Source of the DNA: Lucinisca nassula
Taxonomy: Eukaryota > Mollusca > Bivalvia > Lucinida > Lucinidae
Direction: 5' to 3'
Assembly (NCBI GenBank): GCA_963580285.1
Contig: OY757016.1
Location: forward strand, 38,703,124 to 38,767,123
DNA length: 64,000 nt
Shown here: one piece after another, positions 15,259 through 28,569 of the stretch
Position numbering within the stretch: position 1 is the first letter of the stretch
How the letters are laid out: each line of letters begins with the position of its first letter
Made by a program: the position numbers and the translations under genes
Notes under the pieces: generated by a model
What the model was told of the DNA's origin: nothing
What the model saw: the letters and a program-made list of their open reading frames with translations, nothing else
The model's database searches: none

Positions 15259-18200
15259 ATGCCCCCGCCTATTTGGAGAATAGCGGAAGGGCATTAAGTT
15301 TTACCCTGTCCGTCTGTTCCTCCGTTCGTTCGTCTGTTCATTCGTCCATCCCAACATCGTGTCCTCCTAAAGCGTTTGGAATATATTCATTAAACTTCAC
15401 AGGTGCATTCATCACACTGAGACGATGTGTCATGAACAAGGAAGACAACTCTTGCATTTTTGGTTTTTGAATTATCTGCCCTTGATTTAGTACCATATAG
15501 TAAACTGTGTCCGGGCCATAACTCCTAAACCGTATGGAATATATTCATGAAACTTCACAGGTGCATTCATCACACTGAGACGATGTGTCATGAACAAGGA
15601 AGACAACTCTTGCATTTTTGGTTTTTGGATTATCTGCCCTTGACTTAGTACCATAAAGTAAACCGTGTCCAGGCCATAACTCCTAAACGGTATGGAATAT
15701 ATTCATGAAACTTCACAGGGGCATCCATCATACTTGGACAATGTGTCATGAACAAGGAAGACAACTCCTGCTTGTTTAGTTTTTGAATTATCTGCATTGA
15801 CTTACATCCATATATAGTCAAATGGTATGTCGTGTCCGCGCCATAACTCCTAAACCGTATGGAATATATTCATAAAACTTCACAGGTGCAATCATCACAC
15901 TTAGACGATGTGTCATGAACAAGGAAGACAACTCTTGCATTTTTGGTTTTTTAATTATCTGCCCTTGATTTAGTACCATATAGTAAACCGTGTCCGGGCC
16001 ATAACTCCTAAACCGTATGGAATATATTCATGAAACTTCACAGGTGCATTCATCACATTGAGACGATGTGTCACGAACAAGGAAGACAACTCTTGCATTT
16101 TTGGTTTTTGGATTATCTGCCCTTGACTTAGTACCAATGTCCAGGCCATAACTCCTAAACCATATGGAATATATTCATGAAACTTCACAGGGGCATCCAT
16201 CATACTTGGACAATGTGTCATGAACAAGGAAAACAACTCCTGCTTGTTTAGTTTTTGAATTATCTGCCCTTGACTTACATTCATATATAGTCAAATGGTA
16301 TGTCGTGTCTGGGCCATAATTCCTAAACCATATGGAATATATTCATGAAACTTCACAGGTGCATTCATCACACTTAGACGATGTGTCCCGAACAAGGAAG
16401 ACAACTCTTGCATTTTTGGTTTTTCAATTATCTGCCCTTGACTTAGTACCATATAGTAAACCGTGTCCGGGCCATAACTCTTAAACCGTATGGAATATAT
16501 TCATGAAACTTCACAGGTGCATTCATCACACTAAAAGGATGTGTCATGAACAAGGAAGACAACTCTTGCATTTTTGGTTTTTGAATTATCTGCCCTTGAC
16601 TTAGTACCATATAGTAAACTGTGTCCGGGCCATAACTCCTAAACCGTATGGAATATAATCATGAAACTTCACATTGCATCCATCATACTTGGACGATGTG
16701 TCATGAACAAGGAAGACAACTCCTGCTTGTTTAGTATTTGAATTATCTGCCCTTGACATATCCATATATAGTCAAAGGGTATGTTGTGTCCGCGCCATAA
16801 CTCCTAAACTGTATGGAATATATTCATGAAACTTCACAGGTGCATTCATCACACTAAGACGATGTGTCGTGAACAAGGGAGACAACTCTTGCATTTTTAT
16901 GCCCCCGCCTATTCAGAGAATAGCGGAAGGGCATTAAGTTTTACCCCTGTCCGTCCGTTCGTTCTTCGGTTCGTTCGTCCGTCCCGACATCGTGTCCGGG
17001 CCAAAACTCCTAAACCTTAAGGAATATATTCATGAAACTTCACAGGTGCATTCAGCACACTGAGACGATGTGTCATGAACAAGGAAGACAACTCTTGCAT
17101 TTTTGGATTTTGAATTATCTGCCCTTGATTTAGTACCATATAGTAAACTGTGTCCGGGCCATAACTCCTAAACCGTATGGAATATATTCATGAAACTTCA
17201 CAGGTGCATTCATCACACTGAGACGATGTGTCATGATCAAGGAAGACAACTCTTGCATTTTTGTTTTTTGGATTATCTGCCCTTGACTTAGTACCATAAA
17301 GTAAACTGTGTCCAGGCCATAACTCCTAAACGGTATGGAATATATTCATGAAACTTCACAGGGGCATCCATCATACTTGGACAATGTGTCATGAACATGG
17401 AAGATAACTCCTGCTTGTTTAGTTTTTGAATTACATGCCCTTGACTTACATCCATATATAGTCAAATGGTATGTCGTGTCCGCGCCATAACTCCTAAACC
17501 GTATGGAATATATTCATGAAACTTCACAGGTGCATTCATCACACTTAGACGATGTGTCATGAACAAGGAAGACAACTCTTGCATTTTTGGTTTTTTAATT
17601 ATCTGCCCTTGATTTAGTACCATATAGTAAACCGTGTCCGGGTGATAACTCCTAAACCGTATGGAATATATTCATGAAACTTCACAGGTGCATTCATCAC
17701 ACTGAGACGATGTGTCACGAACAAGGAAGACAACTCTTGCATTTTTGGTTTTTGTATTATCTGCCCTTGACTAAGTACCATATAGTAAACCGTGTCCAGG
17801 CCATAACTCCTAAACTGTATGGAATATATTCATGAAACTTCACAGGGGCATCCATCATACTTGGACAATGTGTCATGAACAAGGAAAACAACTCCTGCTT
17901 GTTTAGTTTTTGAATTATCTGCCCTTGACTTACATTCATATATAGTCAAATGGTATGTCGTGTCCGGGCCATAATTCTTAAACCATACAGAATATATTCA
18001 TGAAACTTCACAGGTGCATTCATCACACTTAGACGATGTGTCACGAACAAGGAAGACAACTCTTGCATTTTTGGTTTTTCAATTATCTGCCCTTGACTTA
18101 GTACCATATAGTAAACTGTGTCCGGGCCATAACTCTTAAACCGTATGGAATATATTCATGAAACTTCACAGGTGCATTCATCACACTAAAAGCATGTGTC

Positions 18201-21200
18201 ATGAACAAGGAAGACAACTCTTGCATTTTTGGTTTTTGAATTATCTGCCCTTGACTTAGTACCATATAGTAAACTGTGTCCGGGCCATAACTCCTAAACC
18301 GTATGGAATATAATCATGAAACTTCACATTGCATTCATCACACTTAGACGATGTGTCGTGAACAAGGGAGACAACTCTTGCATTTTTATGCCCCCGCCTA
18401 TTCGGAGAATAGCGGAAGGGCATTAAGTTGTACCCCTGTCCGTCCGTTCGTTCTTCGGTTCGTTCGTCCATCCCGACATCGTGTCCGGGCCAAAACTCCT
18501 AAACCTTAAGGAATATATTCATGAAACTTCACAGGTGCATTCAGCACACTGAGACGATGTGTCATGAACAAGGACGACAACTCTTGCATTTTTGGATTTT
18601 GAATTATCTGCCCTTGATTTAGTACCATATAGTAAACTGTGTCCGGGCCATAACTCCTAAACCTCATGGAATATATTCATAAACTTCACAGGTGCATTCA
18701 GCACACTGAGACGATGTGTCATGAACAAGGACGACAACTCTTGCATTTTTGGATTTTGAATTATCTGCCCTTGATTTAGTACCATATAGTAAACTGTGTC
18801 CGGGCCATAACTCCTAAACCTCATGGAATATATTCATGAAACTTCACAGGTGCATTCATCACACTGAGACGATGTGTCACGAACAAGGAAGACAACTCTT
18901 GCATTTTTGGTTTTTGGATTATCTGCCCTTGACTTAGTACCATATAGTAAACTGTGTCCAGGCCATAACTCCTAAACTGTATGGAATATATTCATGAAAC
19001 TTCACAGGGGCATCCATCATACTTGGACAATGTGTCATGAACAAGGAAAACAACTCCTGCTTGTTTAGTTTTTGAATTATCTGCCCTTGACTTACATTCA
19101 TATATAGTCAAATGGTATGTCGTGTCCGGGCCATAACTCCTAAACCATATGGAATATATTCATGAAACTTCACAGGTGCATTCATCACACTTAGATGATG
19201 TGTCACGAACAAGGAAGACAACTCTTGCATTTTTGGTTTTTCAATTATCTGCCCTTGACTTAGTACCATATAGTAAACCGTGTCCGGGCCATAACTCTTA
19301 AACCGTATGGAATATATTCATGAAACTTCACAGGTGCATTCATCACACTAAAAGGATGTGTCATGAACAAGGAAGACAACTCTTGCATTTTTGGTTTTTG
19401 AATTATCAGCCCTTGACTTAGTACCATATAGTAAACTGTGTCCGGGCCATAACTCCTAAACCGTATGGAATATAATCATGAAACTTCACATTGCATCCAT
19501 CATACTTGGACGATGTGTCATGAACAAGGAAGACAACTCCTGCTTGTTTAGTATTTGAATTATCTGCCCTTGACTTATATCCATATATAGTCAAAGGGTA
19601 TGTTGTGTCCGCGCCATAACTCCTAAACTGTATGGAATATATTCATGAAACTTCACAGGTGCATTCATCACACTAAGACGATGTGTCGTGAACAAGGGAG
19701 ACAACTCTTGCATTTTTATGCCCCCGCCTATTCGGAGAATAGCGGAAGGGCATTAAGTTTTACCCCTGTCCGTCCGTTCTTTCTTCGGTTCGTTCGTCTG
19801 TCCCGACATCGTGTCCGGGCCAAAACTCCTAAACCTTAAGGAATATATTCATGAAACTTCACAGGTGCATTCAGCACACTGAGACGATGTGTCATGAACA
19901 AGGAAGACAACTCTTGCATTTTTGGATTTTGAATTACCTGCCCTTGATTTAGTACCATATAGTAAACCGTGTCCGGGCCATAACTCCTAAACCGTATGGA
20001 ATATACTCATTAAACTTCACAGGTGCATTCATCACACTGAGAAGATGTGTCGTGAACAAGGAAGACAACTCTTGCATTTTTGGTTTTTGGATTATCTGCC
20101 CTTGACTTAGTACCATAAAGTAAACCGTGTCCAGGCCATAACTCCTAAACCGTATGGAATATATTCATAAAACTTCATAGTGGCATCCATCATACTTGGA
20201 CAATGTGTCATGAACAAGGAAGACAACTCCTGCTTGTTTAGTTTTTGAATTATCTGCCCTTGACTTACATCCATATATAGTCAAATGGTATGTCGTGTCC
20301 GGGCCATAACTCCTAATCCATATGGAATATATACATGAAACTTCACAGGTGCATTCATCACACTTAGACGATGTGTCATGAACAAGGAAGACAACTCTTG
20401 CATATTTGGTTTTTGAATTATCTGCCCTTGATTTAGTACCATACAGTAAACCGTGTCCGGACCATAACTCCTAAACCGTATGGAATATATTCATGAAACT
20501 TCACAGGTGCATTCATCACACTGAGACGATGTGTCATGAACAAGGAAGACAACTCTTGCATTTTTAGTTTTTGGATTATCTGCCCTTAACTTAGTACCAT
20601 ATAGTAAACCCTGTCCAGGCCATAACTCCTAAACCGTATGGAATATATTCATGAAACTTCACAGGGGCATCCATCATACTTGGACAATGTGTCATGAACA
20701 AGGAAGACAACTCCTGCTTGTTTAGTTTTTGAATTATCTGCCCTTGACTTACATTCATATATAGTCAAATGGTATGTCGTGTCCGGGCCATAACTCCTAA
20801 ACCATATGGAATATATTCATGAAACTTCACAGGTGCATTCATCACACTTAGACGATGTGTCACGAACAAGGAAGACAACTCTTGCATTTTTGGTTTTTCA
20901 ATTATCTGCCCTTGACTTAGTACCATATAGTAAACCGTGTCCGGGCCATAACTCTTAAACCGTATGGAATATATTCATGAAACTTCACAGGTGCATTCAT
21001 CACACTAAAAGGATGTGTCATGAACAAGGAAGACAACTCTTGCATTTTTGGTTTTTGAATAATCTGCCCTTGACTTAGTACCATATAGTAAACCGTGTCC
21101 GGGCCATAACTCCTAAACCGTATGGAATATAATCATGAAACTTCACATTGCATCCATCATACTTGGACGATGTGTCATGAACAATGCGGACAACTCCTGC

Positions 21201-23289
21201 TTGTTTAGTATTTGAATTATCTGCCCTTGACTTATATCCATATATAGTCAAATGGTATGTCGTGTCCGCGCCATAACTCCTAAACCGTATGGAATATATT
21301 CATGAAACTTCACAGGTGCATTCATCACACTTAGACGATGTATCGTGAACAAGGGAGACAACTCTTGCATTTTTATGCCCTCGCCTATTCGGAGAGTAGC
21401 GGAAGGGCATAAAGTTTTACCCCTGACCGTCCGTTGGTCCGTTCGTTCTTCCGTTCGTTCGTCCGTCCCGACATCGTGTCCGGGCCAAAACTCCTAAACC
21501 TTAAGGAATATATTCATAAAACTTCACAGGTGCATTCAGCACACTGAGACGATGTGTCATGAACAAGGAAGACAACTCTTGCATTTTTGGTTTTTGAATT
21601 ATCTTCCCTTGACTTAGTTCCATATAGTAAACCGTGTCAGGGCCATCACTTGCAAACAGTATGGAATATATTCATGAAACTTCACAGGCGCATGTATCAC
21701 ACTGAGACGATGTGTCATGAACAAGGAAGACAACTCTTGCATTTTTGGTTTTTGGATTATCTGCCCTTGACTTAGTACCATATAGTAAACCGTGTCCGGG
21801 CCATAACTCCTAAACCGTATGGAATATATTCATGAAACTTCACAGTTGCATTTATCGCACTGAGACGATGTGTCATGAACAAGGAAGACAACTCTTGCAT
21901 TTTTATGCCCCCGCGTATTCGGAGAACACCGGAAGGGCATTAAGTTTTTTACCCCTGTCCGTTTGTCCATTCTTCTGTTCGTTCGTCCCGACATCGTGTT
22001 CGGGCCATAACTCCTAAACCATATGGAATATATTCATGAAACTTCACAGGTGCATTCATCACACTGAGACGATGTGTCATGAACAAGGAAGACAACTTCT
22101 GCTTGTTTAGTTTCTACTTGTTTAGTTTTTTAATTGTCTGCCCTTGACTTACATCCATATATAGTCAAATGGTATGTCGTGTCCGGGCCATAACTCCTAA
22201 ACCGTATGGAATATATTCATGAAACTTCACAGGTGCATTCATCACACTTAGACAATGTGTCATGAATAAGGAAGACAACTCTTGCATTTTTGGTTTTTCA
22301 ATATTCTGCCCTTGATTTAGTACCATATAGTAAACCGTGTCCAGGCCATAACTCCTAAACCATATGGAATATATTCATGAAACTTCACAGGTGCATTCAT
22401 CACACTTAGACGATGTGTCATTAACAAAGGAGACAACTCTTGCATTTTTGGTTTTTCAATTATCTGCCCTTGACTTAGTACCATATAGTAAACCATATAA
22501 TCGTGTCCTCCTAAACCGTATGGAATATATTCATGAAACTTCACAGGTGCATTCATCACGCTGAGACGATGTGTCATGAACAAGGAAGACAACTCTTGCA
22601 TTTTTGGTTTTTGGATTATCTGTCCTTGATGCATATATTTTAAGTTTGATTATAAGTACATTTGTAACATTTTTTATGAATTGCATTTGCATGGGCATCC
22701 GTGTCCTATGGACACTTTTTCTAGTTGGTTTTTGAATTATCTGCCCTTGACTTAGTATCATATAGTAAACCGTGTCCGGGCCATTACTCCTAAAGCGTAT
22801 GGAATATATTCATGAAACTTCACAGGTGCATTCATCACACTGAGACGATGTGTCATGAACAAGGAAGACAACTCTTGCATTTTTGATTTTTGGATTATCT
22901 GCCCTTGACTTAGTACAATATAGTAAACCGTGTCCTGGTAATAACTCCTAAACCGTATGGAATATATTCATGAAACTTCACAGGTGCATTCATCACACTG
23001 TGACGATGTGTCATGAACAAGGAAGACAACTTTTGCGTTTTTTGTTTTTGAATTATCTGCCCTTGACTTAGTACCATATAGCAAACTGTGTCAGGGCCAA
23101 AACTCCTAAACCGTATGGAATATATTCACAGGTGCATTCATCACACTGAGACGATGTGTCATGAACAAGGAAGACAACTCTTGCATTTTGGTTTTTGAAT
23201 TATCTGCCCTTGATTTAGTTCCATATAGTAAACCGTTTCATGAATGGCATTTGGGTGGGCATCCGTGTCCTATGGACACTTTTTCTAGT
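15259..23289. repeat. 8 kb satellite of ~160-bp units in an XPC intron
   Basis: About 50 units with the order 'ccataactcctaaacc(g/a)tatgg', 'aatatattcatgaaactt', 'cgatgtgtcatgaacaagg', 'gacaactcttgcattttt', 'attatctgcccttga'. The marker 'atgcccccgcctattcgg' recurs at about 15259, 16899, 18387, 19718, 21376 and 21905, giving blocks of ~1.3-1.7 kb. Both ends are repeat-typical: the opening 'atgcccccg' and the close 'ggacactttttcta' at 23289 (also at 22725). Open frames in it are incidental. Confidence 0.9.
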
Positions 23290-23560
23290 ATAGAACATAT
23301 TTAACGTCACTACAGCTGGTGTCTGGGAAATTGTGGCGGCCGTAAAAAGTCTCCCTGCCCTACATCATAGTTTAGTTTATATTTTCTTGTCCTTTGGGAT
23401 CACTGAGTCCATTGTGGAATTTTGAAAATACTTGAGGGTCACTGATGATGCCTAATTGGCCGAAACTAGCTAGTCTGGCCCAGAAAACATTAACACTTCA
23501 TATTTTCCAGTTCTATGGTGTATTTCCTGCTTCCAAAGGATAACCCTTTTATAGAACCTA
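23290..23560 (+). repeat. interspersed repeat with 'gagggtcactgatgatgcc'
   Basis: Non-coding repeat that shares its end with 15186-15258 and, in reverse, with pieces of 56185-57150 and 57355-57380. It flanks the satellite on the right. Confidence 0.5.
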
Positions 23561-23981
23561 TTTGTAGCATATAGGCAGTACATATTTACATTCTAAGTGC
23601 ATTTACAGAAAAAAAGTATACCCAGTTAACTATTGAGACATAATTTTTTTCTTACTTCAGTGATTATAGTGTCCCTGCGATCTGACTTGATCATTAAGGG
23701 GAATGGGAACACCCAGCAGATTTATCTGCCATTTTTCGAAGGGAGACAACTTTCGAAACTTCCTGTTCACATTTCTATTGACTCTGGCCCAAGGGAAAAG
23801 TGGTCTACACTTAAAGGAAAAAAATTGCTCTCCAGGAGATAATTCTTTCTTTTAAGAGTTGACCCCTGTTGACATGGGAAAGACAAATGCTTTTGCAGGA
23901 GTTTCCTCCCCTGAAGGTGTACGCATACCCCTTAATTGATGTCAAAATAAACCGTGGTTCTCTCCAATACAATTGAAAATT

Positions 23982-24255
23982 TTGTTTGATTTGAGGTTTT
24001 ATGTCCCCGTCAACACTGTAATGGTTATTTTGGAGACGTTGCTCAAATTTTGTGGGACTTTTACCCGACATTGAGATGAAATGACATCTCAAGCTCTGTC
24101 GCCCAATGAAACCAATAGGATGGTCCTACTCGCGCCTCTTTGCCTTTGCAAGCTTAGATCCTGTAAGCGATTTACCAGTTCTCGTGTGCAGTCGGTTTCA
24201 GCTCCGCATGGAAGCATCATGCAGCCCAAATATTTCTTTAAGCACCAATGGGCGG
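23982..24255 (+). repeat. interspersed repeat, 'gatttgaggttt' family
   Basis: Second forward copy of the family described at 1749-2050, with the same order of landmarks. Sequence from 24256 to 24725 shows no recognised feature. Confidence 0.7.
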
Positions 24256-24725
24256 GGGTGAATATGATTGAAAAATGGTGATGTCATGATAACAGTGAAG
24301 CCGTTCTGCTGTTGATATGAAATCTGAGTGCAATTGTTTTCTTGTTTTAATTAAAGCCCTCAAACCATACATTTGACAAATAATGGATGGAAAATTATGT
24401 AAATATAAGTACTCATAATGAAGGTAATTTATTTAACATTTGTTGATGTTTGAACTATATCTGGTCATGAGCATAGTTTGTTCATCACCTGCTGGTTTCA
24501 AATGACCGTTTTACAAATGCAAGATTTTGGCTAAATGCTTCAAAAATACCCCTGGTTCACAATTTCATGGAAAACTTCACAGTCTATAAATAATAATAGC
24601 GTTCGTTTTGGCTCAAATGGCTAACACAAGTATTGGCTATAATTTAATGTGAATTGTAAACTTTGAAGAATGATACAACCAGATGTCATGTTATTACCCA
24701 TTTGAGTAAAGGTTTACACAATATT

Positions 24726-24950
24726 AACCAATTTTGTACCAGAAACCCCAAAACGGGTAGTTGGCAAACAGTTCAGGCCCAGATCAGAAGTGCCGCAAAA
24801 TGCCGCGTCTGATCAGGGCCTACACTGTTTGTAAAACATTCAGCCAGTTTCCAAATAAATTTTGAAGAAAACAATCTGACACCCCTAAATTTTGAAATGG
24901 ACTCCTGCTATGTATAGGGAGGAAGATTCCATTTGATACAAAAAGGGTTA
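24726..24950. repeat. hairpin MITE 'ttttgtaccagaaacccc' family
   Basis: The central inverted repeat pairs 'gcaaacagttcaggcccaga' with 'tctgatcagggcctacactg'. The outer parts read 'ccaattttgtacc' and 'gatacaaaaagggttaa', which also pair loosely. Other copies: 25745-27303 (split by mariner), 30552-30778, 51488-52345 (split), 55873-56103 (reverse) and 58737-58872. Confidence 0.75.
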
Positions 24951-25489
24951 ATAGAAAGTAAAATTTTCAGTAAAATGTTGCTTCTGGAGCTTATTAGGGG
25001 CAGTTTCCAGAATATGTTGCAGGGGCAAATAATCATTAGCAGTCAGCATTACACAGGCTCCATCCATAGTTCTGAGGCTTTTCAGTATTATTCATATTCT
25101 TAAAAAGTAACCAGTCCTATTTTATTTTTACTTTGGTTTTGGTATCAAGCTTTCTCATAAAATACTTACTATAAAAATCAGTAGGAAAATGGTACATAAC
25201 AGCAACGACTAACCAGTAAATTTAGTATTTAATACCAAAAATGTTAGTAATTGAAGACATAATTTTGATGTATTATATATGTTGGTTTAAGTATAGGACT
25301 GCAGATGCCACCAGCACAATATTTTTTGTTACTTTTGAAGCTATTGAGTTCTTATCTTAACTGGTCAACACCAATAGCGTGGATATCATGAGAAAGCTGG
25401 ATACCAAAACACACTAAAAAAATAGGGTTGCTTAACATTTTCCCAGGTGTATATACATTGTTTGACCTATCAACAATTTTTCTAAGACA

Positions 25490-25740
25490 GCATTACTCTA
25501 ATGATCCTAAGTATTGGGACAGATAGGCCTCAGCAAACAATGCAGACTCAGATCAGACTGCTCCTGAAGGAGCAGTCTGATCAGAGTCTACATTGCTTGC
25601 CATTCCGTCTGCACCTTTTGGCTTCCCTGCTTGATCGTGAATCAGATTTGTTAAATTTTTAGGAGATTTACAGCAAGTTCTCATGCTGTCCCAACTTTTA
25701 GGATTTTTATAGTAAGTTTGTCTTCTCAAGTTTGGGCAAG
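25490..25740. repeat. hairpin MITE, second subfamily
   Basis: 'gcagactcagatcagactgc' and 'gcagtctgatcagagtctac' form a near-perfect hairpin at ~25540-25605, followed by a body shared with 57155-57360. A lone hairpin of this kind also lies at 28655-28735. Confidence 0.65.
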
Positions 25741-25921
25741 GTTAACCCATTTTGTACCAGAAACCCCAAAACGGGTAATTGGCAAACGGTGCAGGCCTAG
25801 ATCAGATTCTGCGGTGTCTGATCAAGGCCTACACTGTTGCAAAAAGTTAAGCCATTTCCCAAATAATTTTTTGAAGAAAACAAAATGACACCCCTAAATT
25901 TTGAAATGGACTCCTGGTTTA

Positions 25922-27264
25922 CGAGGACTGTTCAAATATGAATGCAAGTAGAATGTTTTCTCATGCACTAATGCGAAAATCACCTGGAAATAAATATCAC
26001 AGCGTAGAAAAACATTTTACCTATACATTGATACCAAACCTGTTAAAATCCGTTGACTTTAGCCATGTATATCGTTCGATAAACACTGTCTACTCTTGTA
26101 TACTAATACAAAACATGGTTGGAAGAAGGTCAGAGTACGCCGTTGAAATACGGTCCTATATTAAGAATTGTTGTATTCTTGGTATACGGTGCAAAGACAT
26201 TTTTGATGAAATATGTTCGGTTTATGGGCATAATGAAATGTCTTTTCCGACAGTTTTTCGTTGGTGTAAGAAATTCAGCTGTGGGCTAGGCTCAATAGAA
26301 GATGCACCACATGATCGTCGGCCGAAAAGAGCAACATCTGCCAAGATGGTTGCTAGAGTGAAAGAAATAGTTGCTACCGATGCACGATACACCACTAGGC
26401 AAATAGCTAGTATGGTTGGCATCTCATTAGGAGCAGCTCATACAATTCTGAAACGGGATTTGAAAATGAGAAAGATCTGTGCTAGATGGATTCCCCATCT
26501 GTTGACAGATGAGCAGAAAAAGACACGCGTTCAGTGCGCCAAGAAACTGCTTAAAAAGTTTCCAAATTACAATGCACGGTCTTTCGCTAATGTCTTCACA
26601 GGTGATGAGACATGGGTTCACTTTTTTTAGCCAAAACGAAAGATTCAGAACAAAATATGGGCAACAAAGTATTGCAACAAAAGACCATGCATTGCAAAGC
26701 GGACCATGAGCGTCAAGATGGTAATGTATGCCATATTCTTTTCAAATCAGGGCCCTGCTATTCAGGTTGCTGTGCCTAAATGCAAATCTGTAAATGTGAA
26801 GTTTTACAAGAATAAAGTTCTTCGAAAATTGAAGAAATATTTCAAAGAACGAAGACCCGCAACTGGTTTGGCCAGTGTCAGATTGCTACATGACAATGCG
26901 TCATCGCACAAGGCGTTCATTGTGCAAGGCTATCTGAAGCAGGAAAAGGTTGTTGAACTCCCTCACCCCCCCCTATTCCCCTGACCTTGCCCCGTGTGAC
27001 TTTTTTTTGTTCCCGCGGCTGAAAAAATACCTTTCTGGTCGAAAATTTGTACAGCGCAAACACCTCGGTTCTGCAATATTCCAGTGTCTTCATAGCATAC
27101 CTGGAAAAGACTACCAAAATGCATTCAATGATTGGATCAGAAGACTGAAAATTTGTATATCTGTTAAAGGGGAATACTTTGCGGGGACAAAATAAATTTT
27201 TCATCGAAATCTATCACGGAATCATTCTTATGTGCTTAGTTGCACCATATTTGAACAGTCTTCG
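25922..27264 (+). mobile_element. mariner transposon
   Basis: 1.34 kb with terminal inverted repeats: left 'cgaggactgttcaaatatg', right (reverse) 'cgaagactgttcaaatatg'. A TA dinucleotide flanks both ends (25920-25921, 27265-27266), as expected for Tc1/mariner insertion. It holds one broken transposase gene. Confidence 0.9.
26115..27195 (+). pseudogene. mariner transposase, two frameshifts
   Basis: A cut-and-paste transposase of the mariner type. From ATG 26115 (MVGRRSEYAVEIRSY) it has helix-turn-helix domains with RWCKKF and TTRQIASMVGIS, then the catalytic triad: D in TGDETWVHF (~26602), D in LLHDNASSHKA (~26890), and D in APCDFFLF (~26996); spacing of the last two is 34 residues (D,D34D). 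The frame breaks after a T run at ~26623-26629 and at a C run at ~26966-26974. The last frame reaches TAA at 27195. It is disabled as it stands, though the damage is slight, so this is a recent copy. Confidence 0.88.
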
Positions 27265-27417
27265 TATGTAAGAAGGAAAATTCCGTTTGGTACAAAAAGG
27301 GTTAATGTACAGTACATAGACAAGACTTATTTTGCTTTAGAGTAACTCATAATTTGTTCATATTGCCACTTGGAATATCGCACATTTTATGTTCAATATG
27401 AAAAACTATGCTTTCAG

Positions 27418-27462
27418 ATTGGAGAAGAGCCATATAAACATGTAAAGTCAAGGCCTAAATGG
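27418..27462 (+). CDS. XPC: XPC exon: BHD2 part 1
   Basis: 45 bp between 'ctttcag' and 'gtgagt', 15 codons reading IGEEPYKHVKSRPKW, matching the (L)GEVPYKMVK segment that opens BHD2 of XPC. Phase 0 at both ends. The tail of this segment (SRPKW) is less conserved. Confidence 0.92.
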
Positions 27463-27499
27463 GTGAGTATTGGTATTCTGTAATTTCTTGAAATAATGT

Positions 27500-27675
27500 C
27501 TCTTCTCCTGATTCAAGAAGGGCAGTTGTCAGTTCCTAGAGAAAGAATGTGCACTGTTTTTTTAACCACTTATGTATAAGCCTGCTTTGAAAAATTGTAG
27601 CTAGGTAAACTGATCAGCTTGATATGACCTAAGTAGTGTTTACTGGGGCATTAAACTCCAAACAAACAAACAAAC
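27500..27675 (-). repeat. SINE-like repeat, reverse copy
   Basis: The minus strand matches the family at 57705-57870, ending near an (AAAC)n run at 27658-27676. Confidence 0.45.
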
Positions 27676-27957
27676 AAATCTTGGAATATTGGGATAGAAA
27701 TGCATGTAGACCAAGGCTCTGATGGGAAAGATTGTTTTCCAGGGTTTTTCTCTTCCCCGCCAGTTACCCAAGCGAAGTTGTCAGTTTCTTGGTCAGAATC
27801 AGAATTGTTACTGGTGACACATCAACTGACATTCATACACCAGGACCTCTGTGATATGGGAAGTTAGTCCCTATCTCTAACCAAAGAGGTAAACTTAGCT
27901 ACACAATCCTTAGCACCAAGATTTTGTATGTAATCTTCTTCAATTCTAGTTGGCCTG

Positions 27958-28370
27958 TGGTTCAAGTGGCTTGTCCTTCTGTCATACAGTCACTGGGCGA
28001 TTCTATAAGAACACTGTACAAAAGAAAGTCAATGTGTTCTACAATAACAAGCATTCAAACAGACGTTGATCCATGGCAATGCCTCCTCTCACAGCTCTGA
28101 GGTTGTGAGGTCGTATTTGGCTGCTAAAAAGGTCTAGGTTGTAAACCATCCTTCCTATTCTCCTGACCTGAGACCATGCAACTCAAGAATTGCTTTCTGG
28201 AATGAAATATAAGTCCTGAAGTGCACTTGGCAGTGTGATTTAGCAGTGCCTCCAACAGGTACCCAAAGAAGACTATCAAGCAGCTTTTAGAAATTGGATC
28301 CAAAGGTTACAAAAATGGGTTTCGGCAGAGTGGGTTGGGGTGTACTTTGAGGGCTTGAAATAGGGAAAAA
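27958..28370 (+). pseudogene. ancient mariner-like transposase relic
   Basis: Scattered frames resemble the C-terminal half of a mariner transposase: HGNASSHSSEVVRSYLAAKK (about 28069-28125), HPSYSPDLRPC soon after, and GVYFEGLK at the end (~28341-28364). The first catalytic Asp of HDN is Gly here, and there are several stops and frame breaks. It is much older than the copy at 25922-27264. Terminal repeats were not found. Confidence 0.65.
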
Positions 28371-28479
28371 AATATTAAATGGAGTGTTTAGGAAATAAAA
28401 TCCCAGTGACAAAACGTTTTTAAGGACCCTCCTATACCTGTCAACAGTTTTTTGGAGTGAGACTCATTTAATCTTTCAG

Positions 28480-28569
28480 AATAAACCAAAGGAGAACCCT
28501 GATGCCCTGGACCTGGAAGTGTTTGGTCGCTGGCAGACAGAAGTTTATATCCCTCCACCTGCTGTTGAT
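28480..28569 (+). CDS. XPC: XPC exon: BHD2 part 2
   Basis: 90 bp between 'atctttcag' and 'gtaagc', 30 codons: NKPKENPDALDLEVFGRWQT then EVYIPPPAVD. The FG-x-WQTE-x-Y-x-PP-x-AVD core is diagnostic for XPC/Rad4 BHD2. Phase 0 at both ends. Confidence 0.95.

Larger units (their letters stand above)
25745..27303. repeat. hairpin MITE interrupted by a mariner
   Basis: Same family as 24726-24950. The left part runs to 25921 and the right part from 27265; between them sits the mariner at a TA in 'ggactcctg..ta'. The uninterrupted copy at 24726 gives the empty site. Confidence 0.75.

Noticed and set aside
15970..22761. Open frames inside the 8 kb satellite
   Set aside because: All are phase-locked to the ~160-bp unit, present on both strands, and recur as near copies of one another.
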